Source: Cristatella mucedo (Eukaryota > Bryozoa > Phylactolaemata > Cristatellidae). Taken from it: DNA of 32,921 nt. The stretch covers positions 1-32,921 of the forward strand of contig WPIO01000519.1 of NCBI GenBank assembly GCA_009760855.2. The letters run 5' to 3'. A program made the position numbers and the translations under genes. Each line of letters opens with the position of its first letter. Position 1 is the stretch's first letter. Below the pieces are notes generated by a model. The model searched no databases. It saw nothing but the letters and a program-made list of their open reading frames with translations, and was not told the DNA's origin. Shown here one piece after another: positions 1-9,707 of this stretch.

Positions 1-540
1 CTTCAAGGTTTTGTCCCTCACTTTTACGTCCCTTTATTCTATGGCTCCAGTCTATCTGCAAGATATACTACCCCATCAGGCTAAGCATCGTACCACCCGC
101 TTTTCGGAATCCAATGCTATAGAAATACCTAATGCAAACCTTAAATCCTTTGGAGACCGTGCATTTAGTTCATATGCTCCCAAAGCCTCGAACTCCCTCC
201 CGACCTGCGTCAGAACATCCCCTGACCTGACCTCATTTAAAAGGAACTTAAAAACACACCTATTTATGGCAGCATTTAGTGGGTCCCTGTGATTCGCCCT
301 TGATGTGCTTATGGGTGCTGACACTGTGCATGCTGCCACTAACCACATTTGCATGCTGACCCTGTGCATGTCACCTCTAACCATATCATTCATTTCGTTT
401 GTTTTTTCAAGCATGATTTTACTTACCATTCAATGGCATTTCACTTTACAGCAAATGTAAAGCGCATAGATAGAGAGATTAAGTTCCCTGACGGTGCTCT
501 ATCAAGTACATTATTATTATTTTTATTATCATTACTACTA
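1..540 (+). mobile_element. L2A LINE, 3' end (cut by window edge)
   Basis: Seen: from base 2 an open frame runs to a stop at 290-292. It encodes the C-terminal part of the LINE ORF2, with short blocks such as SMAPVYL, LKSFGDRAFSSYAPKA and RTSPDLTSFKRNLKTHLF. The 3' UTR repeats a GCTGACxCTGTGCATG motif, then comes a degenerate hairpin and an ATT-rich tail at about 510-540. The same order recurs at 1355-2218, 19353-19631, 21773-22334 and 27935-28325. Family knowledge: a C-terminal coding region, a short 3' UTR, a 3' stem-loop and a short tandem repeat tail are typical of L2/CR1-group LINEs. The 5' part lies outside the window, so its truncation point is unknown. This is one of the better preserved C-termini, with no internal stop over about 96 codons. 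Confidence 0.88.
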
Positions 541-557
541 GAGATCAGGTTTCGTGT

Positions 558-632
558 TAGTAAAATCAAATTTTAATCACCTAGAAAGAGATTGGGTTCT
601 CCGAGGGCGCTTTATCAAATGATTTATTAATA
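558..632 (+). mobile_element. L2A/SINE 3'-tail fragment
   Basis: This piece contains only the terminal hairpin region (ACCTAGAAAGAG, then GGGTTCTCCGAGGGCGCTTT) and a short TTATTAATA tail. It lies about 20 bases after the tail of the preceding L2A copy. It could be a very short 5'-truncated insertion, a duplication of the previous end, or the tail of a SINE whose head is lost. No target duplication is obvious. Confidence 0.6.
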
Positions 633-1060
633 CTCCTAAGACCTCTCTAGCCAGCATAATTTCTTTTTGATCAATTGTTGTCTCAGCAGTAAAGCCAATT
701 CTGTTGGTTACTACAAAATAGAAGTTGGATTTTGTCAACGTAAATGTCATTGTGAATTAAATGGTAGCTTTTCAATAGCTATCGATGAGAATAGAAAACA
801 CGGCAACAAACTGTGGACAAACCCTTTTGGGGCACTGTTCACTGCTCATATAGATGAAGTCCGAAGCCCACACTCATTAATGTTAAGATGATTGAACAAG
901 TATTAATCCAACCGTGCTAATGCCCCATATGATTGAGTGTAAGCTTTTTTCAAATGCAAAGTAGGAAATTTGATCAATATTATTATATCGGCTGATGTAC
1001 TCAATTCACATATGGCAGTTAGGTTCATACCATCATCGTAGCATAAGCCATCTACGATTA

Positions 1061-1064
<4 letters not shown>
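633..1064. other. Unassigned, no recognisable gene
   Basis: A 74-codon open frame at 667-891 (+) has no motif I recognise, and its length is unremarkable for AT-leaning non-coding DNA. No LINE or SINE similarity was seen. Confidence 0.5.

Positions 1065-1126
<62 letters not shown>
1065..1126. repeat. (AG)31 microsatellite
   Basis: This is an uninterrupted AG dinucleotide tract of 62 bases. The open frame across it reads an Arg-Glu repeat and is an artefact of the tract. The lack of interruptions suggests it is still length-variable. Confidence 0.98.
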
Positions 1127-1129
<3 letters not shown>

Positions 1130-1354
1130 TCTGCTTTCACTCTATGGTTAGATCGGGGCGATGCTATTTTTTTATAGTACTTCGAACGTCTGCTACAAAC
1201 TTCTGAATATATGAGAGCCTTCCTATCAATGATGTGTTTACTTTGTCATTTGTCATTTCATTTGTCAGTTATAGTATAGAGAGTTTCTGCTGAGCATAAG
1301 AGGTGTGGCGATTTTCGCATGTCAGACTCCCTGCAGATACTCTGAAATCCTCGA

Positions 1355-2218
1355 ACGAGCGACAGCTCTCTCAACTACGTTAGATGACCACATCAGCTGT
1401 ATAGTGAAATCTAACTACTTTTAGCTCCACAGCATTGCTCAAAATCGGGCTTGTTTAGAGAAGGATACCACGTCTAAGTTGGTGGATGCATTCGCGACAG
1501 CCCGACTGGACTTCTCTAACCCACTGCATACTGTCCAACCGGCCAGTGCAATCAGGCGATTATAACTTGTGCAAAACTCTGCAACATGGCTTGTCTATCG
1601 TGAGCATAGCAGTTGCCACACGACAGCACTTCTTGCCGCCCTGCACTTGATCCCAGTCAAGCTACGGATCGACATCAAGGTTTGGTCGCTCACTTTTAGG
1701 TCACTTCATTCTTTGGCTCCAGTCTATCACTCAGATCTACTCTCCCATCAGGTCAAGCTTCGTACAACCCGCTCTGCAAAATCCAACAGTTTATTATTAG
1801 TACTGAGTACCAGCCACAAATACTTAGGAGACCGTGCATTTAGTTCGCATGCTCACAAAGCCTGGAACTCACTCTCGGCTTGCTTCTGAACTTTCCCTGA
1901 TGTGACCACGTTTAAAAGGAAAGTAACAAAACAAATACACCTATTTAGAGAAGTAACAAATACACCTATACAGCATTTACTGGGTCCCTGTGATTCGTCC
2001 TTGATGTGCTTATGGTTGCTGACACTGTGCATGCGGCCACAAACCACGTTTGCACACAGACCCAGTGCAATTCACCCCTAATCCTGTAACTGATGTAGTT
2101 TTTTCTAGTAAAACACACCGTAAACTTGCTCCTCCCTTTGCAGCAAATGTAAAACGCCCAGACAGAGATTGAGTTCCCAGAGGGCGCCTTATCAAACGCA
2201 TTAATAATATTACTACTA
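1355..2218 (+). mobile_element. L2A LINE, 5'-truncated, to its 3' tail
   Basis: Similarity starts near the post-RT block read in other copies as DDHISSTVKSAYFQLHNIAKIRACL. Here the DNA reads AGATGACCACATCAGC, then TTTAGCTCCACAGCATTGCTC. It runs through the block QNSATWLVYREHSSCHTTALLAALHL (in frame at 1569), then APVYHSDLLSHQVKLRTTR and GDRAFSSHAHKAWNSL, then the 3' UTR, a hairpin remnant (2145-2190) and a tail TTAATAATATTACTACTA ending near 2218. Frameshifts and stops break the frame, so it encodes nothing functional. A TTATTATTAGTACTGAG stretch near 1791 and a short tandem duplication at 1922-1976 are local oddities. Confidence 0.88.
1922..1976 (+). repeat. Short tandem duplication inside L2A copy
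   Basis: Two adjacent units begin AAGTAACAAA and contain AAATACACCTAT. Other copies show this segment once (the KRNLKTHLF coding region), so it is a local duplication of about 28 bases. Confidence 0.75.
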
Positions 2219-2454
2219 TGAATGTTTACCGCGGAGTGCTCTTTTAATTTTTACAATCGTTTCCACTGGCACCAGGAACAGAAACTTATCCATGCAGCCA
2301 GTCTCAATGTGGAACTATAGCAAACCGACACTACACATTTACATACGACTCGGATATATTCTGCCGTTAGTGGATCCTTTTGAGCTGCAGAAGTTTCACT
2401 CAGCAAGTTACTCCTCAAAAGCATCTTAAATGTCTTTGGATAATAATAGTTTTT

Positions 2455-2556
2455 CTGTTAATTTGATTTAATTGTTTAGGCACTCACCCCGACTAAGGTG
2501 ATGCTGAAATCGTGTTCTCAAACTGCGAGGCATAGGTGAAGTGCCTGAATACATAT
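2455..2556 (+). mobile_element. tRNA-headed SINE, degenerate
   Basis: It aligns without large gaps to the head of the better SINE at 19212. TTTGATTTAATTGTTTAGG matches the A-box region TTTGGTCTAGTGGTTAAGG. CACTCACCCCGACTAAGG, then CGTGTTCTCAAACTGCGAGGCATA and GGTGAAGTGCCTGAATAC, match the B-box region and the start of the tail. The A box is decayed (the GGTC core is lost) and the tail hairpin is not recognisable, so this is an old inactive copy. Confidence 0.65.
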
Positions 2557-4011
2557 GAAGCTATCTCGGGTTGCTATACACATGAATCACAAAAATATCT
2601 GCTACCTTGGATAAGGGCGTTCATTCATATTGACAACCTGGTAAAATGTGTAAGCACGTGAAAGGCATTTCACATCTTGCCATGAAGTTATAATTAAACT
2701 AGAGGACACACTGTGCATACATTTATGGACACTAAACATGTGGCTGCAATCGGTTTCACGGTCGCAAAAAGGCAGTTCGAAGATTAAGTAAAAGATATTT
2801 ATCACCGCGTTGCTAATACGTTCAAATAACCAGATTGTAAAGAGTTCTAAATATAGAAACCGGGAACTTTTTTATTAGGCTTCCAAGCGAAGCGTCGGCA
2901 CAAACGATGGAATTATAGAATCACCTTTAATAAACCAACGAGACCAAAAGACGTCAACACTGCCTCTGCATAATAGGAGCAAAAGGCATTTTTCTGGGTT
3001 GCTAAATTCCTCCGAATATCAAAGCCTTTGAAGAAATTATATTGGAAAACCAATATGGATGAAACTCGTTGAGCTAATGTGTTTGGTGTTACACAGTATA
3101 TAGTGAAAAATTACACGCCTGTTGAAATATAAATGCTTGTCTCTTCCGATTGCTGTCTCAGAGGCCGATGGCAGCATAAGCTAGGCATGATGCATATAAC
3201 CTGCATGTTAGTTATGACCACGCTCACTAAGTTTGGCTTAGCTATTGCAGTTGAAATGCATTTCTCTGCTTCTGTTGTTGCTAAGATTAGTGAATTGTGA
3301 TTCAACAAAGGAGAGGCACTCAGGAGCTGCCTCGGTGGCCGGTCTGCCAGCCTAGACGTAGATTGTTTGACGGCAACGAGCTGCCGTTTACGAGCTTACG
3401 TTAAGACCTCTCCAGCAATCAATCATTAGCATTGTTTACTCTACTGATGTAGCAGCGATGAAGCGGATTCCAACGTTTACGACAGAAAATACATTTAGAC
3501 GTTTGTAACATAAATGTCACAGCACATGCAATTAAAGCATGCCAAATATGAAAAGGCTTCAGCGAGGATATAAAAAGAGCAAACGACTACGGACGAAGCC
3601 ACGGCTATCGTTACTTGTAATAAATTATTACCCATTGAAGCCGGTCGAATTGTTGCTCAATCCCACTATCACGCCCGATGAGGGGTCATGCTGAGAGCTG
3701 TCACAGTAGACATAGTCATCACCAGTAGCTGCGAGAAATAGCATCACTACCTAGAAGGAACAAGAAAGATAATTTCACGACACAGCAACAATGATGTCTT
3801 TGGTCGGAGACGGTCTGAGATTACAAATTCTCGTGTTTTCCTGATAAAGAAACAAGAAATATGGATTCGAATAATATCCCGATCGTCTTAGGACTATGCG
3901 AGACAACAATTGCGCTTAGCATTGTTAATAATATTTTTTTTGATTCTGCACTTACTACAGGCGCAATGGGCAAACAAGCAAGCAATCCAAATAATTCGCA
4001 CTTACGCGTCC
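2557..4011. other. Unassigned, no recognisable gene
   Basis: About 1.45 kb with only short open frames on either strand (up to 67 codons) and no motifs I can name. No LINE, SINE or tRNA-like block was found by eye. Confidence 0.5.
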
Positions 4012-4107
4012 CTACACTTCCCTTCGGAGAAAACTTTAAGCCCCTAGAAAGTTATTGATTTCTCTGAGGGGCTTTTTCAAGTGCATTATTATTATCATAT
4101 TATTACG
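4012..4107 (+). mobile_element. L2A 3'-terminal fragment with covarying hairpin
   Basis: Only the 3' end of the element is present. AAGCCCC (4038-4044) pairs perfectly with GGGGCTT (4068-4074). An inner AGAAA (4046-4050) pairs with TTTCT (4059-4063). TTTTCAAGTGCATTATTATTATCATATTATTA follows in two blocks. Most other copies have AAGCGCC/GGCGCTT and AGAGA/TCTCT, so both stems differ from the common form yet still pair. Similarity fades upstream of about 4012. It could be an extremely truncated LINE insertion or an isolated SINE tail. Confidence 0.75.
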
Positions 4108-4599
4108 GGTAGGTTGGCTTACCCAGTAAAAAAAGTAGTTATCGAGTTAATAGGAGAAGAATGAGGAGAACTAAAAATAAAACTCTCCATTAAATCTGTT
4201 CTGATTAGCCTAATACAATTATGGATGGAAAATTTCCGTCTATCTACAACCGAACTGAATCTTCAACGATATCTTTCCATAGCTCCACAAAGCTCCTAAG
4301 GCATTTGGATGTCACTCAGTAGTGTAATGTAGAGCTAACTCAAAGCCTTATGGCTTTCTGGATGAATATTGGCATGTATCTTACTTCATCTCACTTATCT
4401 ATGAAAAAGTTAGAAGCTTTGTGGAATCTCATAAGAGACGCTTAGTTTGTGAGTAGCATAACAGTAGCAGTCCAGGGCGACAGGAACTAATGTGCAGTAC
4501 CGGCAGCAGCAGAGTAATTGTCCTTGCCTGACAGTAGTGGAAGTAAGTTCTACTTTCTTGGACTTGCACTTAAAGAGCTTCTGTCACCAAACGTCTTCA
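4108..4599. other. Unassigned
   Basis: No recognisable coding match. Decayed upstream sequence of the following L2B element may be present but cannot be shown by eye. Confidence 0.4.
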
Positions 4600-5040
4600 A
4601 GACGACGAACGGAACAGCTAATTTCTTACACTGACCCACAAGGCCCGCCACGGCTTGGCTCCTTCGTACCTAGCTGAACTGCAGCATCAGTTTCAGCCTG
4701 TTAGCACCCTCAGGTCCTCTGTGGACAACAAATTGGCTTTCCCTTTCCTCAGCTTAAAAACCGTTGGCAACAGAAGCTTTATCTCTGCCGGTCCTAGGCT
4801 GTGGAACTCGCATCCACAATTGTTAGACAACGACAACTACTCTCCTACTGCCGACGATGGAACATCTTATGAGCGGTCCTGAGCTGCTACTTCTGTGCTA
4901 CTCACTACCTCAGCTGCTCTCCTGACTCTGCTATGCTTCCCACTTTCTCTTTCTTGCCTGAGTGGAAGTCTGTTGGCTACCGAATGCGTACCGAAAGCTG
5001 CTTAGCCTGTGAGTGAGCTACACAAATCTCTCCTGCTTAA
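4600..5040 (+). mobile_element. L2B LINE, C-terminal and 3' region
   Basis: The readable frame near 4630-4850 gives short blocks LTHKARHGLAPSYLAEL, QPVSTLRSSVDNKLAFP and RSFISAGPRLWNSHPQLL. Family knowledge: this is the classic end of L2-type ORF2 (a THKALHGLAPSYL-like block, then GDRAF/APRLWNSLP). It differs clearly from L2A, which has SLTFRSLHSMAPAYL. The downstream non-coding part (AGCTGCTACTTCTGTGC, then CTCACTACCTCAGCTGCTC, then CCGAATGCG) recurs in the L2B copies at 14350-14530 and 25790-26000, confirming one family. The 3' limit is uncertain because a minus strand L2B fragment begins almost at once. Confidence 0.8.
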
Positions 5041-5059
5041 CTTTCACATGGTTTTTAAG

Positions 5060-5225
5060 ACTTTGTGGAGTTACAGACGAAGATATAGACAGAGAGACAG
5101 AATGCATTGTCTATACGGGAGCTGAGGGCACGTGGAGACTGAAAATGGTGCAGCAGTTTAACTAGGTATGAAGGAGAAAAGCCACGGTGGGCCTTGTAAG
5201 TCGGGGTAAGAATTATCACTACTGA
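5060..5225 (-). mobile_element. L2B LINE fragment
   Basis: Reading the minus strand gives LTPTYKAHRGFSPSYLVKLL and LSSRIDNAFCL. These match the THKARHGLAPSYLAEL and RSSVDNKLAFP blocks of the + strand L2B copy that ends just to the left. The two are tail to tail with about 20 bases between them. Only about 55 codons are recognisable, and no 3' UTR is visible. Confidence 0.75.
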
Positions 5226-6079
5226 AGGTATGCTCAATTTTAAGTAATGCACACATATCGATTGTACGAGACATTTTTCTGAAAATTCGTTAAGAAGTTT
5301 CCGAATAGTATGCACGTATGTCTACTTTATTGGAAGGTAGCCAATAGTCACGGCCCGGTTTAAGAAAATCTATAAGCTGTGGCTTGCATTGCAGGAAATG
5401 CCTGCATGGCAAGCCATGTTTCTGAGTGCAAGGTAAATATTTGCAACCGATGGTCTAGCTATATTTACATCGCCTCATCAAATACATCAGTCGGGCTTCA
5501 TTAAACGAAAGAGACAAAACGTTTCAAGCTAAGCTGTGGTGTTAAGATTGCTCTGCTGGGGTGCGTTTGAGAAAAAAATAGCCTAGCTGGAACTGAGCTT
5601 CATCAACCGACGGTTTGTGTTGTGTCTCCAAGTATAGCACTAGCACCTACTGAGTGCAGTGGTACACTTGGGGTAGAATACAGTTGTCACCGGTAATATT
5701 CACATTCAACCAGTCTACATCCTTAGTGTTAAGTCCGTTTAAAGAGAGCGGTTCACACGAATAGTGGAGTGCATCTAAACTCCAAAGGATTTGGTTCTTT
5801 TAAACAGGTGAGTGAATCAATCTAGGGGGCTGCTCTGCCGAGCTTCCATTTCAATAGGAAAATGCAGCAATTGTTAATTTCCTGTCCTCAGACCATGTTA
5901 TAGCTATGGTTTTATGAAAATAATAGGCCAAGTAGTAAATGAACCCATAATATATGCATAATAGCTGAACACATTATTGACAATTACGCAGCAAACAGGG
6001 GGCTTCAGCAATCGGAAGTTTTGAGAAAATCTAGATTGAACCATGGTACCCACTAAAACGAAAATTTAGAATAAAGCTA
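5226..6079. other. Unassigned
   Basis: No coding, tRNA-like or LINE similarity was recognised. Open frames are short and without motifs. Confidence 0.5.
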
Positions 6080-6310
6080 GCTATTGTTATGCCTGGTCCC
6101 AACTGCTGGTATGCAAGTGAGCAGTGAGTTGTAGAAGTCACAGCGGGATGTTACAGATGCATGTATCAACACAGACGTGGTAACCTCATTTAAACAACTG
6201 CGAATTTTAGCAATATTATGTAGCTGAAAGTTGGCCGATTTGGCTGTGAAGCTGATGTGGTCGTCAAACGAATTGTTGCTTTGGGACACGATTCCTCGAT
6301 TTAACTAGAA
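6080..6310 (-). mobile_element. L2A LINE fragment, post-RT region
   Basis: A minus strand frame of 70 codons reads SNNSFDDHISFTAKSANFQL, then HNIAKIRSCLNEVTTSVL and TSRCDFYNSLL. This matches the region just after the RT palm in the copy at 8662-9672 (DDHISSTVKSAYFQLHNIAK, then TSRLDFC). Neither a 3' UTR nor a tail is attached, so it is an internal fragment truncated at both ends. Confidence 0.82.
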
Positions 6311-7589
6311 AGACGACACCATTTTTTACATGTCGTTCTTTAAACGTATGCTACGAAATGCCGAGTATAGCAGAGCAAACTTTGAAATTATGTTCGACTG
6401 GATCTGCAACAGAATAGAGAGTTTTTCTGCTCAGTCGTCGACGGATGGCTATCTGTGCTAGTATAAATCGTGTACATATGCTTTGGAAAGGTCTGCAAAA
6501 GTAACAATTTCCTTAGGATCGATCGTAACCAAGCAACTGTAGGAAAAAGGCTAGCTATAACCAACTAAATTGCCGAAACGACAGTGTCATTATGTTGCAG
6601 CTTTGGCGAGCTAGATTATGGCTCTACGAAAGCTGACTATGACCCTTGTTACTAGATCGTATTTCGAGGTACTGGTGCGAACGATTCCTGCCGACAGCGA
6701 TTCTGCATTTCCCATCGAGACATAAAGGCATGCTTTTAAAGCTCAGCTTCCACTTTAAAAAAATGTTGTGTGAGTAGATACAAATTGATTAATGTTTTTT
6801 TATTTCACCTCTACTTTTGAAAGGTCCAAAGCTAATGCTTCAATGGAAGGTGCTTGTAAAATAACCATGCTGTTTCGCTCCAGGTGGCTTTGTGCTGTTC
6901 TGCAGCAGTAGCTATCACAGTATTAAGGAAAAGACCTTGCCTGACTGAGCCATTTTCCTAATGCCACGATCGGTAATCACTTTTTCAGTTTTTTCCTAAG
7001 ACAGTAACATATTTCACAAAGCTAGACGGATTGACATTGTGCATTTTACCAGTCAGTTTTTGATGGAGCTTTCTGTACAGTATCTGTAATGTGCATACAA
7101 CCCGATAGGGTTTTCCGAGCGAACTAAGGAAAGGTTTGATTTTAGATGTAATCCTACGTCCTGTTACCGGATGGTGAATTCATCGATCCACCAATCAAAG
7201 GTACCATAATTTGCTTCTGTCTTTGGTTTTCCAAAGCCGTTTAGTTTAAGGTTTTTGTATTCAGCGGGACTCATACAACAGACTTCACTGGGCTCTTTCT
7301 GTACCATATATATAATTTACAAATCTTATGCGAAAATCACATACAGTTAAGTTCTTAGGACCCGGTTAAGGCTCAGACGACGTAGGCCGGCAGACGTCGG
7401 TTGTTTTGCAGCTCACATATGATGATCGACACCTCAGCTTTTTTACGTGATGATTTATGTCACTGTCATGCTTAGGCTACAAATACGGGTGGTCACAAGT
7501 CTACTCTGTGACTCGATTTACCGTGTAAGACTACCTCAGTTCTAAGCTTGAAATGCTGGCGGTCAAAGTTCAGCATTCAGCTTTAAAAT
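6311..7589. other. Unassigned
   Basis: About 1.3 kb without recognisable coding similarity, SINE heads or hairpin tails. Confidence 0.5.
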
Positions 7590-7980
7590 TATCAATAACC
7601 CACAGCCGTTTATTGCTTTGGATGTACATCGACCTACATAGGAATGCAGGCATGGGTAGAGAACCTGTGCTCGATCTTTCGACACCTGTTGATACTATCG
7701 ATCACAAGTCCTTCTTGAGAACCTCTCACCTCACCTAGGCACTACCAGAGCTGCTCTGCAAAGGTTCAGGTCTTATCTCGGTGAGAGACTCCAGTGTATT
7801 GACTGGAATCGAGAAAGATCATCCGATGCACCTATGAAATATGGTGTAATCTCTTAGGGCTCCGTGCTGGTTCCAGTTCTTTTCACATTTTATACTCTCC
7901 CTCTTGCCGATCTGATTGCCAAGCACAATTGTGGCTTTCATTGAGAATAATCGATGCAGCTGTATATCTTCTACATTTGG
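7590..7980 (+). mobile_element. L2A LINE, RT domain fragment
   Basis: Nucleotide similarity to the RT copy at 8665-9060 is clear throughout. It begins at CCACAGCCGTTTATTGC, continues through GTACATCGACCTACATAGGA and the block DTIDHKS, then a decayed GVPQGSVLGP block (ATGGTGTAATCTCTTAGGGC with an in-frame stop), then CTCCCTCTTGCCGATCTG. The position where YADD should lie (about 7938-7955) reads GAGAATAATCG, so the catalytic motif is destroyed. The copy ends before the thumb region with no 3' tail. Confidence 0.85.
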
Positions 7981-8335
7981 ACATATAAACATTAGGATCT
8001 ACCACCGGAGTCTGGCTTTCCAGAGAGCGTAAGTACCACTATGGCCCGTTCGAGATGTATGAGAGCAAGCCAGCAGTCCGGTGCTTGCCACCACACCTGG
8101 GTCGTAGGGCTTTGTATTGCAACTAAACGTAGTTCCCTGATCCACCCTTATTGGCCTGGTGTAACCACACACAGTGTGGCAATCACCGTAGCAACTAGCA
8201 GTGGATTACCTAAAGCTGGCTTATAGCCCTACTTTTAGCTCACTGCAGAGATTAAAACTAGCTGCAGAAAGTAAGAGACAGCTTATATTTCGGAAAACGT
8301 TTATGTAATGCCATTGCTAAGACGACGTAACACTG
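7981..8335. other. Unassigned segment between L2A copies
   Basis: A 61-codon open frame at 8041-8226 (+) is GC-richer than its surroundings and translates to a Ser/His/Val-rich peptide that I do not recognise. It could be filler from an unrelated repeat. No start context or conservation can be judged. Confidence 0.4.
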
Positions 8336-8661
8336 TATTAATATTAGTAATATTAATAGTAAAACGCTTTATATAGAGCCCTAAGGATCCTCAATCTCTT
8401 TCTATGCTCTTTACCTTTGCTGCAAAGTAATCACAATGGAATGGGTAGAGGTAGCTTGCTCCATAAATAGCACGAATAAACTTGTCAGGGGCGACGTGCA
8501 CAAGGTCGGCATGCAGGTGTGGTTTGTGGCAGCATGCACAGCCTTAGCACTCGCAAGCGAATAAATTGCAAATCCCGGGGACCTAGTTTAATGTTGATAA
8601 TACAAGATGCGCTTTAAATTTCTTTTAAAATGTGGTTACACGGGGATGTCAGGAGGTAAGT
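8336..8661 (-). mobile_element. L2A LINE, 3' part of an interrupted minus copy
   Basis: Read on the minus strand, this begins at the coding block equivalent to SLPTCVRTSPDLTTFK (CTGCCGACTTACCTCCTGACA) and continues through the 3' UTR (TGTGCATGCTGCCACAAACC, then GCATGCCGACCTTGTGC). It ends with the hairpin and an (ATT)-like tail at 8336-8362. The hairpin stem here is AGAGC/GCTCT (plus positions 8375-8379 and 8406-8410) instead of the common AGCGC/GCGCT, so pairing is kept by a two-sided change. It resumes almost exactly where the minus copy at 9673-10710 breaks off, so the two are read as one element split by the + segment between them. Confidence 0.82.
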
Positions 8662-9672
8662 CGGCAGCGGGTCTTTGGCTGCATTGCTTCGGGTATATAC
8701 AACGACCTACTTAGGAATGCAGACATGGGTAGAGTGTCTCTTCTTGTTTTTGCTCGATCTTTCGGCAGCTTTTGATACCATCGATCACAAAGTACTTCTA
8801 GAGCGCCTCTCATCTCGCCTGGGCATCACTGGCACTGCTCTGCAGTGGTTCAGGTCCTATCTCAGTGGGAGACTCCAGAGTGTTGACGTGAATGGACAAA
8901 GATCATCTGAAGTACCTCTAAAATATGGAGTACCTCAGGGCTCTGTGCTAGGTCCGGTCCTTTTCACCGTTTATACTCTCCCTCTCGCTGATGTGATTGC
9001 CAAGCACAATCTAGGCTTTCACTTCTATGCGGATGACACTCAGTTGTACCTTTGCTTTGATCCCTCCCAGCCTTCGAGCACCTCAAATTCTCTCAACTCA
9101 CTTGCTGCATGCATTGATGACATCCGATCATGGATGGCAGCAAATTTTCTAAAACTAAACGACGATAAAACTAACTTACTAGTTATGGGCAAACCTAGTG
9201 TTATTCAGAAATTGGAAAGGCTGACTTTCAAAAATGGCTCTGCCAGCATATCTCCAGTTGCATCAGCTCGAAATCTACGTGTCATATTCCAAAGCGACCT
9301 CTCGTTAGACGACCACATCAGCTCCACAGTCAAATCAGCCTATTTTCAGCTTCATAACATTGCTAAAATTAGGGCTTGTTTAGATAAGGATACCACGTCC
9401 AAGTTGGTCCATGCATTCGTGACATCTCGTCTCGACTTCTGCAAACTCACTGCTTACTGGCCTACCAGCATGTGCGATCAGGCGATTGCAGCTGGTGCAA
9501 AACTCTGCAGCTAGGCTTGTCTGTCGTGAGCGTCGCAGTTGCCACATTACTCCACTTCTCGCCGACCTGCACTGGTTACCAGTCAAGCAACGGATTGACT
9601 TCAAGGTTTTGTCGCTCACTTTTAGGTCTCTTCATTCTATGGCTCCAGCCTATCTTTCAGAGATACTATTGG
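8662..9672 (+). mobile_element. L2A LINE internal segment, best preserved RT
   Basis: The segment starts near consensus STLLQLYNDLLRNADMGR (DNA ACAACGACCTACTTAGGAATG at about 8700) and ends after PAYLSEILL at about 9672. It spans the RT palm, thumb and part of the C-terminal region. It has neither a 5' end nor a 3' UTR, hairpin or ATT tail. Both flanks are minus strand L2A sequence that would join to each other. It has a 279-codon open stretch with only two frame changes, while the flanking minus copy has many stops, so this segment is probably the younger. The missing tail means it does not look like an ordinary target-primed insertion. Confidence 0.85.
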
Positions 9673-9707
9673 GGATCATTCAAATTGAAGGCATGGTCTC
9701 CAAATGA
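8675..9707 (+). pseudogene. L2A ORF2 reverse transcriptase, frameshifted
   Basis: Role (family knowledge): the RT copies LINE RNA into DNA at a nicked chromosomal target. Seen: an open frame at 8675-9514 holds LDLSAAFDTIDHKVL (residues 27-41, first catalytic Asp), WFRSYLSGR (58-66), GVPQGSVLGP (85-94) and FYADDTQLYL (YADD at 118-121, DNA 9026-9037). It continues with a thumb-like region containing LKLNDDKTNLLV and DDHISSTVKSAYFQL. Two frame changes mark it as dead. One lies near 8735-8745, where the upstream DLLRNADMGR block is in another frame. The other is a one-base insertion near 9442 (TGCAAACTCACT against TGTAACTCACT elsewhere), after which LQLVQNSAARLVCRERRSCH continues in the next frame. 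The ATG at 8675 is fortuitous, because the real ORF begins far upstream. All catalytic residues visible are intact. Confidence 0.9.

Noticed and set aside
4655-4882. 75-codon frame as an independent small gene
   Set aside because: Its translation is the C-terminal end of an L2-type LINE ORF2 and recurs in three other decayed copies.
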